Notes: generated by a model not told the origin, from the sequence alone. A stretch of DNA of 37,815 nucleotides from Hymenobacter sp. (GCA_028288445.1 JAQBNT010000091.1:1-37815), one strand, 5' to 3'. Positions 16,492-23,981 are shown, counted from the first letter of the stretch. Made by a program: numbers and translations.

Positions 16492-17037
16492 GTGCACCGC
16501 TTGACTACTCCCGAACACTACGACCTGCTGCTGGCCCGCTGCCGCACCCTGTTTCTGGCCAAAACCCATGACTACGGCACGGCGTGGCGCATTTTGCGCC
16601 TGCCCTCGGTCACGGACCAGATTTTTATCAAGGCCAACCGCATCCGGACCATCCAGGAAACCGGCGTGCAGCTGGTGGCCGATGATGTGAACGAAGAGTT
16701 CGTGGCCATCATCAACTACTGCCTCATTGCCCTAATGCAGCTGCACTTGCCGAAGGAAACGCCGCTCGACATGGCCCCCGATGCCGTGGCCCACGCCTAC
16801 GACCACGAAGCCGCCGAAAACCGCCGCCTGCTGCTGGCCAAAAACCACGACTACGGCGAAGCCTGGCGGCAAATGCGCGTTTCCAGCATCACCGACCTGA
16901 TTCTGATGAAGCTGCACCGCGTGAAGCAGCTCGAAGACATTGGCGGGGCGGCGCTGGTGAGCGAGAGCGTGGAAGGCAGCTACCGCGACATGCTGAACTA
17001 CGCCGTGTTTGCGCTGATTCTGCGCGGGGAAGGGTAG
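16492..17037 (+). CDS. DUF1599 protein with two tandem repeats
   Basis: A 181-aa cytoplasmic protein of the DUF1599 family (also described as nucleotide modification associated domain 1); its biochemical role is not established. The protein is an internal duplication: residues 10-88 and 108-178 repeat the pattern LLLAK-x-HDYG-x-AWR ... SxTDxIxxKxxRxxxxE ... INYxxxALxL (AKTHDYGTAWR at 23-33, AKNHDYGEAWR at 116-126). The His-Asp-Tyr-Gly motif in both halves looks like an active or binding site. I use the GTG at 16492; a TTG at 16501 is possible. The start lies 14 bases after the palindromic element. It sits next to folP, cdaA and a DoxX gene. Confidence 0.82.
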   Translation: MHRLTTPEHYDLLLARCRTLFLAKTHDYGTAWRILRLPSVTDQIFIKANRIRTIQETGVQLVADDVNEEFVAIINYCLIALMQLHLPKETPLDMAPDAVAHAYDHEAAENRRLLLAKNHDYGEAWRQMRVSSITDLILMKLHRVKQLEDIGGAALVSESVEGSYRDMLNYAVFALILRGEG

Positions 17038-17053
17038 CGTTTGTGGTGATGCG

Positions 17054-17148
17054 AACGTCATGCAGAGCGTAGCGAAGCATCTTTACCGCGCAAGTAACTC
17101 ATTTACTATTAGGGTAAAGATGCTTCGCTACGCTCTGCATGACGTTCT
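17054..17148. repeat. Perfect 35-bp inverted repeat element
   Basis: Arm 17054-17088 is exactly complementary to 17114-17148 with a 25-base centre. The ends read GAACGTCATGCAGAGCG and CGCTCTGCATGACGTTC. The core CGAAGCATCTT is shared with the element at 16374. It lies between the DUF1599 stop and the DoxX promoter and could also act as a terminator. Confidence 0.9.
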
Positions 17149-17199
17149 TACTTATCGTCTCATAACCCCACACCGCGCCCCTGCGTTTTGCCACCGGCT

Positions 17200-17207
17200 T
17201 ACCTTTG
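17200..17207 (+). promoter_or_regulatory. -7 box (TACCTTTG) of the DoxX-family gene
   Basis: TACCTTTG matches TAnnTTTG and is followed after TTTTT by the ATG at 17213, again predicting a leaderless or near-leaderless mRNA. Confidence 0.6.
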
Positions 17208-17212
17208 TTTTT

Positions 17213-18382
17213 ATGTCTCCAACTAGCTCTGCTCCGGCTGTCGCGCCGGCCCCTCATTTGTTGCGCACCATCACCCGCGTGTGCTGGTTTTTGCTGGGCG
17301 CGCTGTTCATTTTTTCGGGCCTGATTAAGCTGAACGACCCGGTGGGCACGGCTTATAAGCTGGAGGAATATTTCGAGGTTTTCGCCGTTTCGGTGCCGCC
17401 GCTGGAAGGCTTTTTCATGTGGTTCAAGAACCTTTCGCGCACACTGTCCATTCTGCTCAGCTCGCTTGAGGTGATTCTGGGCGTGGCGCTGCTGCTGCGC
17501 TGGCACCTGCGCATCACGCTCTGGGTGCTGCTGGGGCTGCTCACGTTCTTCGCCTTTCTCACCTTCTATTCGGCGGCCTTCAATAAGGTGACGGACTGCG
17601 GCTGCTTCGGCGATTTCATCAAGCTCACGCCCTGGACCTCGTTTGCCAAGGACATGTTCCTGCTGGTGCTGTGGCTGGTGGTGTTCACGCACCAGCGGTT
17701 TTTGCGGCATTCCTTCGTCACGGGCACGTTCGGGATTATGGTCATGACGTTTGCCACGGCCATTGCCATCGGCATTGGGGTGCGGGCACTGGGCCACCTG
17801 CCCTACTTCGATTTCCTGCCTTATAAAGTCGGCAACGACATTGGCAAGCTGATGAAGCCCGCCGAGCCCGCCCGCTACCGCTACACGATGACGCGCAACG
17901 GCGAAACCAAAACCTTCGACACCTACCCCACCGATACCACCTGGACCTACCAGGCCATGGAATCGCTGAATCCCAAAACCTCCACCCCGGTCATCACCGA
18001 CTTCGAGGTTTCGGACGTCAATGGCAACTCCTACACCCAGGAATTGCTGAAAGGCAGCAAGTTGGTGCTCATCGTGCAGAACACCAACAAGACGGACCGC
18101 GACCGGTTCCTGGCCATCAACAAGCTGATGGAAGAGGCCGATAAGTCGCGGCGCGGCATCACGGCCCTCACCATCACCAGCACCAGCGCGGCCAAGTTCG
18201 ACTCGTTCCGGCACGACGTGAACCTGCCCGGCCCTTACTACTTCGCTGATGCCACGGTACTCAAATCCATCATCCGCTCCAACCCCGGCATCATGGTGCT
18301 GCAAAACGGCGTGGTGAAAGCCAAATACCACTACCACGACATTCCGGAGCTGTGGCAGATAGAAAAGGTGCTGAAGGAGTAA
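17213..18382 (+). CDS. DoxX/MauE-like membrane protein (BT_3928-type)
   Basis: A 389-aa inner-membrane protein. Residues 20-190 hold five membrane segments of the DoxX/MauE type; GALFIFSGLIKLNDPVG (29-45) is the typical first helix and TDCGCFGD (128-134) gives a conserved cysteine pair (Cys129, Cys131), as in MauE-like redox proteins. The periplasmic C-terminal part (about 255-389) resembles a thioredoxin fold by its pattern (KLVLIVQNTN ... PGIMVLQNGVVKAKYH) but lacks a CxxC site. It may take part in periplasmic thiol redox or electron transfer; this is inference. The ATG at 17213 lies 5 bases after a TACCTTTG box; the frame is open to 17060 only through the palindromic element. The ABC permease starts 4 bases after the stop. 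Confidence 0.83.
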   Translation: MSPTSSAPAVAPAPHLLRTITRVCWFLLGALFIFSGLIKLNDPVGTAYKLEEYFEVFAVSVPPLEGFFMWFKNLSRTLSILLSSLEVILGVALLLRWHLRITLWVLLGLLTFFAFLTFYSAAFNKVTDCGCFGDFIKLTPWTSFAKDMFLLVLWLVVFTHQRFLRHSFVTGTFGIMVMTFATAIAIGIGVRALGHLPYFDFLPYKVGNDIGKLMKPAEPARYRYTMTRNGETKTFDTYPTDTTWTYQAMESLNPKTSTPVITDFEVSDVNGNSYTQELLKGSKLVLIVQNTNKTDRDRFLAINKLMEEADKSRRGITALTITSTSAAKFDSFRHDVNLPGPYYFADATVLKSIIRSNPGIMVLQNGVVKAKYHYHDIPELWQIEKVLKE

Positions 18383-18386
18383 CGAT

Positions 18387-19445
18387 ATGCTCGCCTTCAT
18401 CCTCCGCCGCTTAGCTCAGGGCCTGCTCGTGCTGGTGGGCGTGGCCTGCACGGTGTTTCTGCTCTTCAATGTGCTGCCCGGCGACCCCGCCGCCCTGCTC
18501 GCCGGCCAGCGCTCCGACCTGGCCACCAAAGCCGCCATCACCGCCGACCTCGGCCTCGACCAGCCCCTGCCCGCCCGCCTAGTGGGCTACCTCAACGACA
18601 TTTCGCCCCTCGGCCTGCACCCCGCCGACTCGGCCGGCCGCGCCCGCTACGGCGGCGTCGCGCTGCTGCCGCTGGGCACTAAAGCGCTGGTGCTGAAAAC
18701 GCCCTACCTGCGCCGCTCCTTCCAGAGCAACAAGGACGTGCTGCGCATTCTGCTCGATTATTTCCCCGGCACGGCGTGGCTGGCGCTGGCGGCCATGCTC
18801 ATTGCCAGCGTGGGCGGCGTGGCCTTTGGCGTAGTGGCGGCGCTCCGGCCCCAGTCGTGGCTCGATAGGGTACTGGTGAGCACCTCGGTGCTGGGCATTT
18901 CGGTGCCGTCGTTCGTGGCGGCCATTCTCATTGCCGTCACGTTCGGCTTCTACTGGAGCCATTGGACGGGCCTGAGCCTCACCGGACAGCTGTATGAAAC
19001 GGACCCATTTACCGGTGAGCGGCACTTGGTACTGCGCAATCTGCTGCTGCCGGCCGTGGCGCTGGGCATCCGGCCGCTGGCCATCATCACGCAGCTTACG
19101 CGCTCCAGCATGCTCGATGTGCTAAGCCAGGACTACATCCGCACGGCGCGGGCCAAAGGCCTGAGCCGTACGGCCACCGTGCTGCACCACGCCCTGCGCA
19201 ACGCCCTGAACCCGGTGGTGACGGCCGTATCGGGCTGGCTGGCCTCGCTCATGGCGGGCGCGTTTTTCATCGAATACATCTTCAACTGGAAAGGCCTGGG
19301 CACCGTGACGCTGCGGGCCGTCGAAAACCTCGATTTCCCGGTGGTAATGGGCGCTACGCTGTTCGTAGCCGCGTTGTTTGTGCTGATAAACATTGTGGTG
19401 GACGTGCTCTACGCCGTGCTCGACCCCAGGGTGAAGCTGAGCTAA
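18387..19445 (+). CDS. ABC transporter permease, DppB/OppB family
   Basis: A 352-aa permease of the peptide/nickel ABC importer family. The N-terminus MLAFILRRLAQGLLVLVGV and VLPGDPAALLAG are typical of DppB-like proteins. About six membrane helices follow, and the EAA-type coupling loop DYIRTARAKGLSRTATVLHH (then ALRNALNPVV), near residue 250, contacts the ATPase. It has an insert (about 75-110, GRARYGGVALLPLGTKA) longer than in the classic DppB. The start lies 4 bases after the DoxX stop, so it is co-transcribed. No partner permease, ATPase or binding protein is nearby; the partners must be elsewhere in the genome. Substrate is unknown. Confidence 0.9.
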   Translation: MLAFILRRLAQGLLVLVGVACTVFLLFNVLPGDPAALLAGQRSDLATKAAITADLGLDQPLPARLVGYLNDISPLGLHPADSAGRARYGGVALLPLGTKALVLKTPYLRRSFQSNKDVLRILLDYFPGTAWLALAAMLIASVGGVAFGVVAALRPQSWLDRVLVSTSVLGISVPSFVAAILIAVTFGFYWSHWTGLSLTGQLYETDPFTGERHLVLRNLLLPAVALGIRPLAIITQLTRSSMLDVLSQDYIRTARAKGLSRTATVLHHALRNALNPVVTAVSGWLASLMAGAFFIEYIFNWKGLGTVTLRAVENLDFPVVMGATLFVAALFVLINIVVDVLYAVLDPRVKLS

Positions 19446-19461
19446 CCGTTGAGCATATAGA

Positions 19462-19538
19462 CGCGAAGCGGTGCTTCGCGCCCTCCCCCGCCCAATGGGC
19501 TGCCCCAGCGGTGCGGATACGCGAAGCACCGCTTCGCG
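19462..19538. repeat. Nested inverted repeat after the ABC permease
   Basis: CGCGAAGC-GGT-GCTTCGCG (19462-19480) and its exact reverse complement (19520-19538) are each palindromic and pair with each other over 19 bp, so two alternative folds are possible. The left copy is preceded by TAGA, echoing the GTAGAGACGCA repeats. It may stop the permease transcript, though no T-run follows. Confidence 0.8.
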
Positions 19539-19592
19539 CCACGTCCGGCCGGCACCCCACTCATATAATCGTTCTAATTCAGGTCAGGACTT

Positions 19593-20177
19593 GTGAAGCA
19601 GCTTCTCCCCGACTCCATTATTTCTCGTGGTGGCTCCGGGCACTTGAGCCTTGTAGGCCTGCCCGGCGCGGGCAAAACCACGCTCGGCCGCCAGCTGGCG
19701 GCCCATTTCAACCGCCCGTTTCTGGACCTGGACGTGGCCATTGAAGCCCGCACCGGCCGTAGCGTACGGGCCATTTTTGCCGAAGACGGCGAAGCCAGCT
19801 TCCGGGCCGTGGAAGCGACGGTGCTGCGTGACGCGCTGGCCCACGCCGGGCCACCGCTGGTACTGGCCACGGGCGGCGGCACCCCCTGCTTTCACAACAA
19901 CATGACGCTACTCAACCAGGCCGGCCCCACGCTCTGGCTCGATGTGCCCATTGACGTGCTGGCCGCCCGCCTGCCCCCCGAGGAAGTAGCCAAACGCCCC
20001 CTGCTGGCCGCGGCCGGTGGGCCCGAAGCCTGGCTGCGCGAAACTCTTGCCGCCCGAAGTCAGTTTTATGCCCAGGCGCGGCTGCGCTGCGGGGCGTCCT
20101 GCACACTGCCGGCCGTGGTGGCCCAGCTGGCGGGGGCCGGATTTGCCCTGCCCGCCACATTGCCGCCCGCATCGTAA
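19593..20177 (+). CDS. aroK: Shikimate kinase
   Basis: A 194-aa enzyme that phosphorylates shikimate with ATP in aromatic amino acid synthesis. The motifs are in order: Walker A GLPGAGKT (22-29), the shikimate-binding DLD (Asp45, Asp47), an arginine in FRAVE (Arg71), the glycine-rich ATGGG (92-96), the lid RPLL (135-138) and the adenine-loop arginine in ARSQFY (Arg155). Length is close to the family norm of about 170 with a slightly longer tail. Translation appears to start at GTG 19593; no ATG is available before the Walker motif. No promoter box was recognised. The TAA stop overlaps the promoter of the next gene. Confidence 0.92.
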   Translation: MKQLLPDSIISRGGSGHLSLVGLPGAGKTTLGRQLAAHFNRPFLDLDVAIEARTGRSVRAIFAEDGEASFRAVEATVLRDALAHAGPPLVLATGGGTPCFHNNMTLLNQAGPTLWLDVPIDVLAARLPPEEVAKRPLLAAAGGPEAWLRETLAARSQFYAQARLRCGASCTLPAVVAQLAGAGFALPATLPPAS

Positions 20178-20182
20178 TTTTG
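20175..20182 (+). promoter_or_regulatory. -7 box (TAATTTTG) of the fatty acid hydroxylase gene
   Basis: TAATTTTG matches TAnnTTTG and begins at the TAA stop of aroK, so the stop codon is part of the next promoter. It lies 31 bases before the ATG at 20214. Confidence 0.5.
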
Positions 20183-20213
20183 TTAATTGATTCGTTCGAC
20201 GTTCATTACCCCT

Positions 20214-20891
20214 ATGCAATCAGTATCCCCCGAAGAACCGGCTGTAAACGAGGCCCCCACACCTACTACGGCAGCCCCTGTGCGGCCCAAGCACAAAGGC
20301 TCGGCGCAGCTATTCCAGAACCCGGTGCTGGAGCGGCTTTCGCACACGCACATCGCGCTGCCGGTGGGCATTTTTGCCATCACGGGCATCATCAGCATGT
20401 ATTATGGCCTCACGCACGGCTTCATGACGGGCGTGGGTGCGCTGGGGCTGTTTCTGGTGGGGCTGCTGGCCTTCACGTTTGTGGAGTACCTGGTGCACCG
20501 CTACGTGTACCACATTCCGGCCACTACGCCGGGCCGGGCCAAGTTTCAGTACACCATGCACGGCGTGCACCACGAGTACCCCAAGGATAAGACCCGGCTG
20601 GCCATGCCGCCCATCATCACGGTGTTTGTGGCATCGCTGCTGTTCTTCATTTTCCGCTTCAGCTTTGGCTCGTATGCGTTTGGCCTGCTTTCGGGCTTCA
20701 CGTTTGGCTACGCGATGTACCTGTTTGTGCACTACGCCATTCACGCCTATTCGCCGCCCAAAAACTTTCTCAAAGTGTGGTGGACGCACCACAGCCAGCA
20801 CCACTACCGGCAGGACGAGGTGGCTTTCGGCGTGAGCAGCACGCTCTGGGACCACATTATCGGCACCATGCCCAGCAAGAAAAGCGCCTAG
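20214..20891 (+). CDS. Fatty acid hydroxylase / sterol desaturase family protein
   Basis: A 225-aa membrane-bound di-iron oxygenase. The histidine clusters that hold the iron pair are all present: HRYVYH (95-100), HGVHHEYP (116-123), HYAIH (173-177) and HHSQHHY (192-198). About four membrane helices (50-65, 74-92, 134-149, 155-172) separate them. The family hydroxylates fatty acyl chains or carotenoid-type lipids. In Bacteroidota, related enzymes 2-hydroxylate sphingolipid or fatty acid chains, but the substrate here cannot be fixed. The ATG at 20214 is preferred over a TTG at 20187 because the latter is the likely transcript start region. It is followed by a terminator. Confidence 0.88.
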   Translation: MQSVSPEEPAVNEAPTPTTAAPVRPKHKGSAQLFQNPVLERLSHTHIALPVGIFAITGIISMYYGLTHGFMTGVGALGLFLVGLLAFTFVEYLVHRYVYHIPATTPGRAKFQYTMHGVHHEYPKDKTRLAMPPIITVFVASLLFFIFRFSFGSYAFGLLSGFTFGYAMYLFVHYAIHAYSPPKNFLKVWWTHHSQHHYRQDEVAFGVSSTLWDHIIGTMPSKKSA

Positions 20892-20912
20892 CTTTTCGAG
20901 GTTAAAAGGCAC

Positions 20913-20948
20913 AAAAAGCGCGGCCCCTTTGCAGGGACCGCGCTTTTT
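20913..20948. terminator. Bidirectional terminator
   Basis: AAAAAGCGCGG at 20913-20923 pairs with CCGCGCTTTTT at 20938-20948; one mismatch is followed by three more pairs. It serves the convergent hydroxylase and lipoprotein genes. Confidence 0.88.
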
Positions 20949-20969
20949 TATGGTTGCGTATGCGCCGAG

Positions 20970-21149
20970 TTAGGGGCGTGGGCCACGCATTTTGTTCACG
21001 ATGAAGAACAGCAGCGCTACCACGATGAACACGGCAATAATGCCCGTGTAGGCACCGGCTTTGAAGATGCCGGCAATGGCATCGCAACCTGTGAGCGTGG
21101 TGGCCAGGGCGAAGAGAAAAACGAAGAGGGAAAGACGGGAGGCGTTCAT
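20970..21149 (-). CDS. Small lipoprotein with one membrane helix, 59 aa
   Basis: A 59-codon gene read from ATG 21149 to TAA 20970. The protein starts MNASRLSLFVFLFALATT and has a lipobox LTGC, with Cys22 as the probable lipid-modified residue after cleavage. A short linker (DAIAGIFKAGAYTG) leads to a second hydrophobic helix (about 36-51) and a basic end (NKMRGPRP). Small proteins with a Cys-(D/E)-AIAGIFKAG-type core followed by a helix are, to my recollection, common in Bacteroidota genomes and carry uninformative names. The function is unknown. The convergent terminator lies 21 bases after the stop, which supports it as a gene. It is short enough to be missed by length cut-offs. Confidence 0.75.
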   Translation of the reverse strand: MNASRLSLFVFLFALATTLTGCDAIAGIFKAGAYTGIIAVFIVVALLFFIVNKMRGPRP

Positions 21150-21290
21150 GGCGTGAAAGAAAAAGAAGGGAGGTGAAAGTCACGTAGCACGCTGGCTACG
21201 GGGTTAGGGCTGATACTGTGCCTGCGCCAAAAAGGTTGAGATGTGGCGGGTTGCCGTGGCGGGCGGCCGGGCTTTTGGAGGCCTGCCGGG

Positions 21291-21298
21291 TAGCTTTG
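21291..21298 (+). promoter_or_regulatory. -7 box (TAGCTTTG) of the DUF1684 gene
   Basis: TAGCTTTG matches TAnnTTTG and ends 4 bases (GGGC) before the ATG at 21303. Confidence 0.6.
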
Positions 21299-21302
21299 GG
21301 GC

Positions 21303-21941
21303 ATGAATCGTTTCCTTTTGTTTATCGGCTTCACCGTGCTGCTGCCTGTTGCGGCCGCTGCCCAGGCCCCGGCCGTTGCCTCCCACCTCGGGGCACCCGC
21401 CCATCAGCAAAGTGTGCTGGAGTTTCAAACGGCCCTGAACAAGGAGTTCCGCGACCCGCAGGAATCGCCGCTCACGGCGGCTGAACAAAAGACGTTTACC
21501 ACCCTGCCTTTTTTTCCGATTGAGTACAGTTATTACGTGGAAGCTACGCTGGTGCGCGATTCTACCGCCCAGCCCTTTGCCATGGAAACCAGCACTGCCC
21601 GGCGGCCTTTGTACCGCAAGTATGGCGAGCTGCGCTTCGTGCTGAATGGCCAGCCCCAGCACCTGAGCATTTACCAGAACCAGGAGTTGCTGAAGAAGCC
21701 CGGATTTGAGGACTATCTGTTTGTGCCCTTCACCGACCTCACCAACGGCCACGGCAGCTACGGCGGTGGCCGGTACATCGACCTGCGTATTCCAGCGGCC
21801 GGCACCAAAACGTTGGCGCTGGATTTCAACCGCGCTTACAATCCGTCCTGCGCCTACAACCACGGCTATTCCTGCCCGGTGCCACCCGCCGAAAACCGGC
21901 TATCCATTGCCATCCCGGCTGGAGTTCGCAGCGACCATTAA
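21303..21941 (+). CDS. Secreted DUF1684 protein
   Basis: A 212-aa exported protein. Residues 1-21 are a signal peptide ending AAAAQA. The rest is a DUF1684 domain, recognisable by its conserved end (FVPFTDLTNGHGSYGGGRY, then LDFNRAYNPSCAYNHGYSC and PPAENRLSIAIPAGV). Two cysteines in that block (CAYNHGYSC) may form a disulfide or bind a metal with the histidine; this is inference. The molecular role of DUF1684 is not established. The first 40 residues after the signal resemble the usual helical lead-in (LEFQTALNKEFRDPQESPL). A TAGCTTTG box 4 bases before the ATG is the promoter and a strong terminator follows, so it is a single-gene unit. Confidence 0.88.
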   Translation: MNRFLLFIGFTVLLPVAAAAQAPAVASHLGAPAHQQSVLEFQTALNKEFRDPQESPLTAAEQKTFTTLPFFPIEYSYYVEATLVRDSTAQPFAMETSTARRPLYRKYGELRFVLNGQPQHLSIYQNQELLKKPGFEDYLFVPFTDLTNGHGSYGGGRYIDLRIPAAGTKTLALDFNRAYNPSCAYNHGYSCPVPPAENRLSIAIPAGVRSDH

Positions 21942-21971
21942 ACTGAAGCCAACTTCAAGTCCCCGAAAAAA

Positions 21972-22008
21972 AGGAGGGCCCCGCGATACCGCGGGGCCCT
22001 CCTTTTTT
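21972..22008. terminator. Bidirectional terminator between DUF1684 and TPM genes
   Basis: A perfect 14-bp stem (21972-21985 with 21990-22003), a 4-base loop and T/A runs on both sides; it lies 17 bases before the convergent TPM gene stop. Confidence 0.92.
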
Positions 22009-22025
22009 CAGCATTTACTGAGGCT

Positions 22026-22880
22026 TTACCAATTGCCGCTGGCCCCGCCGCCGCCGCTGCTGCCGCCACCAAAGCCGCCGAAGCCGCCACCTCCGCCGCC
22101 GCCGCCGCCACCAAAACCACCGCCACCGAAGCCGCCGCCAAAGATGATGGGCGGAATAAAGCCGCCGCCGAAGCCCCGGTTGCCGCGCCCGCCGCCCCCG
22201 CCCCGGTTGCGCAGCATGGTGAATACGATGACCATCACCAGAATAATAATCCAGAACGGAAAGCCCGAGCCGGTGCCATCGCGCCGGCCCTGGGGCCGGG
22301 CATCAGCTGGGTCAGCCTGGTATTCACCTTTGGCGAGGGCAATGAGCTGGTCAGTGGCCCTATCCAAGCCAGCGTAGTATTGATTCTGGCGGAAGGCCGG
22401 CACCAGTGTGTTACTGATGATGCGCTTGGCCAGGGCATCGGGCACGGCCCCTTCCAGGCCGTAGCCGGTCTGGATGCGGGCGGCGTGCTCCTGCTGCGCC
22501 ACCAGAATCAGGATGCCGTTGTTCTTGCCCTTGCGGCCAATGCCCCAGCCTTCGTACAGCTTCTGGGCGTAGTCGGCAATATCGTCGCCATCAAGATTGG
22601 GCACGGTGACCACGGCGATTTGCGACGAGGTACTGTCGTTGTACGCCACCAGCTTGCGCTCCAACTGGTCGGCCTCACCGCCCTGCATCAGCCCGGCCAG
22701 GTCGTTGACGAGGCGCGGCGGGTTGGGCCGGGGCGGGATGTTTTGCGCCGCGCTATTAAGGGCTGAAACCAGCCCAAGCAATAGCAGCAGCATTGGCAGC
22801 CACCGCTTTGGCGCACCCGGCTTTAGCAGGGAGAAGCGGAACAAAGTCGATATCCTGGCAATAGCCACGGAATTTTTCAT
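22026..22880 (-). CDS. TPM-domain membrane protein (YgcG family) with glycine-rich tail
   Basis: A 284-aa exported membrane protein. After a signal sequence (about 28-46) comes a TPM domain (about 55-185; RLVNDLAGLM, then QIAVVTVPNLDGDDIADYA and KNNGILILVAQQEHAARIQTGYGLEG), a membrane helix (207-223), and a tail of almost pure glycine with scattered Phe (226-284). TPM proteins are thought to work in membrane or photosystem protein quality control, but their biochemistry is unsettled. The start at 22880 overlaps the stop of the upstream TPM gene as ATGA, indicating coupled translation; an internal ATG at 22793 would shorten the N-terminus. It belongs to the lemA-TPM-TPM cluster. The glycine tail is simple-sequence DNA and may vary in length. 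Confidence 0.88.
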   Translation of the reverse strand: MKNSVAIARISTLFRFSLLKPGAPKRWLPMLLLLLGLVSALNSAAQNIPPRPNPPRLVNDLAGLMQGGEADQLERKLVAYNDSTSSQIAVVTVPNLDGDDIADYAQKLYEGWGIGRKGKNNGILILVAQQEHAARIQTGYGLEGAVPDALAKRIISNTLVPAFRQNQYYAGLDRATDQLIALAKGEYQADPADARPQGRRDGTGSGFPFWIIILVMVIVFTMLRNRGGGGGRGNRGFGGGFIPPIIFGGGFGGGGFGGGGGGGGGGFGGFGGGSSGGGGASGNW

Positions 22881-23335
22881 GCGTCGGAAGACGGCTTTTG
22901 GCCGCCGAAAGAAATGGAATCGTCCAGCTCGTTCTGGTCCGTAGCGGCGTTGTAGGGGAAGTAGCGCTTAAGCTGCTCGCCCACCATTTTGATGCCGCGC
23001 TCTAAGCCCAGCACGTAGTTTTCGTGCCGAAACTGTTCCAACACGGCTTCTTTGGTGGTTTCCCAGAAGTCGTCGGGTACGGCAGCGTTAATGGCCGAAT
23101 CGCCCACCACAGCAAACTGCCGGCTTTGCCAAGCCAGGTAAAACAGCACGCCGTTGCGGGCGGCGGTTTTGTGCATGTTCAGCTCGCCGAATACCTGGGC
23201 GGCGCGGTCCAGCGGTTCGGGCGTGGGGCAGGTGTCTTCGAGATGCACCCGGATTTCGCCGGAAGTCGTGATTTCGGCCTGCCGGATGGCGGCCACTAGG
23301 GCCGCATCCTGGGCGGGAGTGAGGGGAGAGGTCAT
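22877..23335 (-). CDS. Short TPM-domain protein
   Basis: A 152-aa protein covering one TPM domain (ITTSGEIRVHLEDTC ... NGVLFYLAWQSRQFAVVGD ... LERGIKMVGEQLKRYFPY) without signal peptide or membrane helix, so it is cytoplasmic or peripheral. It is the middle gene of the conserved lemA-TPM-TPM order, and its stop codon overlaps the next start by four bases (ATGA). It probably works with the neighbouring membrane-bound TPM protein and LemA in envelope maintenance (inference from gene order). A palindrome at 23355-23390 separates it from lemA. Confidence 0.88.
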   Translation of the reverse strand: MTSPLTPAQDAALVAAIRQAEITTSGEIRVHLEDTCPTPEPLDRAAQVFGELNMHKTAARNGVLFYLAWQSRQFAVVGDSAINAAVPDDFWETTKEAVLEQFRHENYVLGLERGIKMVGEQLKRYFPYNAATDQNELDDSISFGGQKPSSDA

Positions 23336-23354
23336 AATTGAGTAAGGGTTAACA

Positions 23355-23390
23355 GGCCGTCATGCTTCGACTACGCTCAGCATGACGGCC
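23355..23390. repeat. Short palindrome between lemA and TPM genes
   Basis: GGCCGTCATGCT (23355-23366) is the exact reverse complement of AGCATGACGGCC (23379-23390), with 12 bases between. It resembles the ends of the larger GTCATGC elements and may be a miniature form of them. Confidence 0.75.
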
Positions 23391-23402
23391 TATCAATCAA
23401 AC

Positions 23403-23981
23403 CTAAAACTGAACCGTGGGTGCCTTGCTGGCGGCCGGGTCGGCTTCGAAATACGGTTTGGGCGGGAAGCCGAACATGCCAGCAAACAGATTATTCGGGA
23501 ACGAGCGCGTGAACGTGTTGTAGTCGTTAGTCACGGCGTTGAACTTGTTGCGCTCCACGTTGATGCGGTTTTCGGTGCCCTCAATCTGGGCCTGCAGCTC
23601 CTGGAAGTTGGCGTTGGCTTTCAGGTCGGGGTAGTTCTCAGACACGGCCAGCAAGCGGCCGAGGCCAGCCGAAACCTGGCTTTGGGCCTCCTGGAATTTC
23701 TTGATGTTTTCGGGGGTCAGGTCGTTGGCGTTTAGCTGCACGCTGGTGGCTTTGGCGCGGGCTTCGATAACGCTGGTGAGGGTGCCCTGCTCAAACTTGG
23801 CGGCGCCTTTCACGGTGTTCACCAGGTTGCCGATGAGGTCGTTGCGGCGCTGGTAGGCGCTTTGCACGTTGCCGGCCTGGGCTTTCACGGCTTGGTCGCG
23901 CGTCACCATGCCGTTGTAGCCGCACGACGACTGGGTGAGCAACAGGGCCAGGCCCGCGAAATAGAGAAGAAAACGTTTCAT
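23403..23981 (-). CDS. lemA: LemA-family lipoprotein
   Basis: A 192-aa LemA-family protein of long alpha helices. The N-terminus MKRFLLYFAGLALLLTQSSC has a lipobox with Cys20, so it is likely anchored as a lipoprotein. The family core is clear: QAVKAQAGNVQSAYQRRNDL, then NLVNTVKGAAKFEQGTLTSV, ENYPDLKANANFQELQAQIE and TENRINVERNKFNAVTNDYN. It heads the lemA-TPM-TPM cluster and is divergent from the nucleotidyltransferase gene. A TACTTTG sequence on the minus strand at 24080-24086 could be a shortened promoter box. LemA function is not defined biochemically. Confidence 0.94.
   Translation of the reverse strand: MKRFLLYFAGLALLLTQSSCGYNGMVTRDQAVKAQAGNVQSAYQRRNDLIGNLVNTVKGAAKFEQGTLTSVIEARAKATSVQLNANDLTPENIKKFQEAQSQVSAGLGRLLAVSENYPDLKANANFQELQAQIEGTENRINVERNKFNAVTNDYNTFTRSFPNNLFAGMFGFPPKPYFEADPAASKAPTVQF

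Noticed and set aside
17060..17212. N-terminal extension of the DoxX protein starting at 17060
   Set aside because: It would translate the arm of a perfect inverted repeat and the promoter box; the ATG at 17213 matches family length.
18387..19445. Complete peptide ABC importer operon
   Set aside because: Only one permease is present; the genes on either side are a DoxX protein and shikimate kinase.
22026..22200. Glycine-codon-rich stretch as a separate repeat element
   Set aside because: It is the glycine-rich tail common in YgcG-type TPM proteins, explained by the coding sequence.
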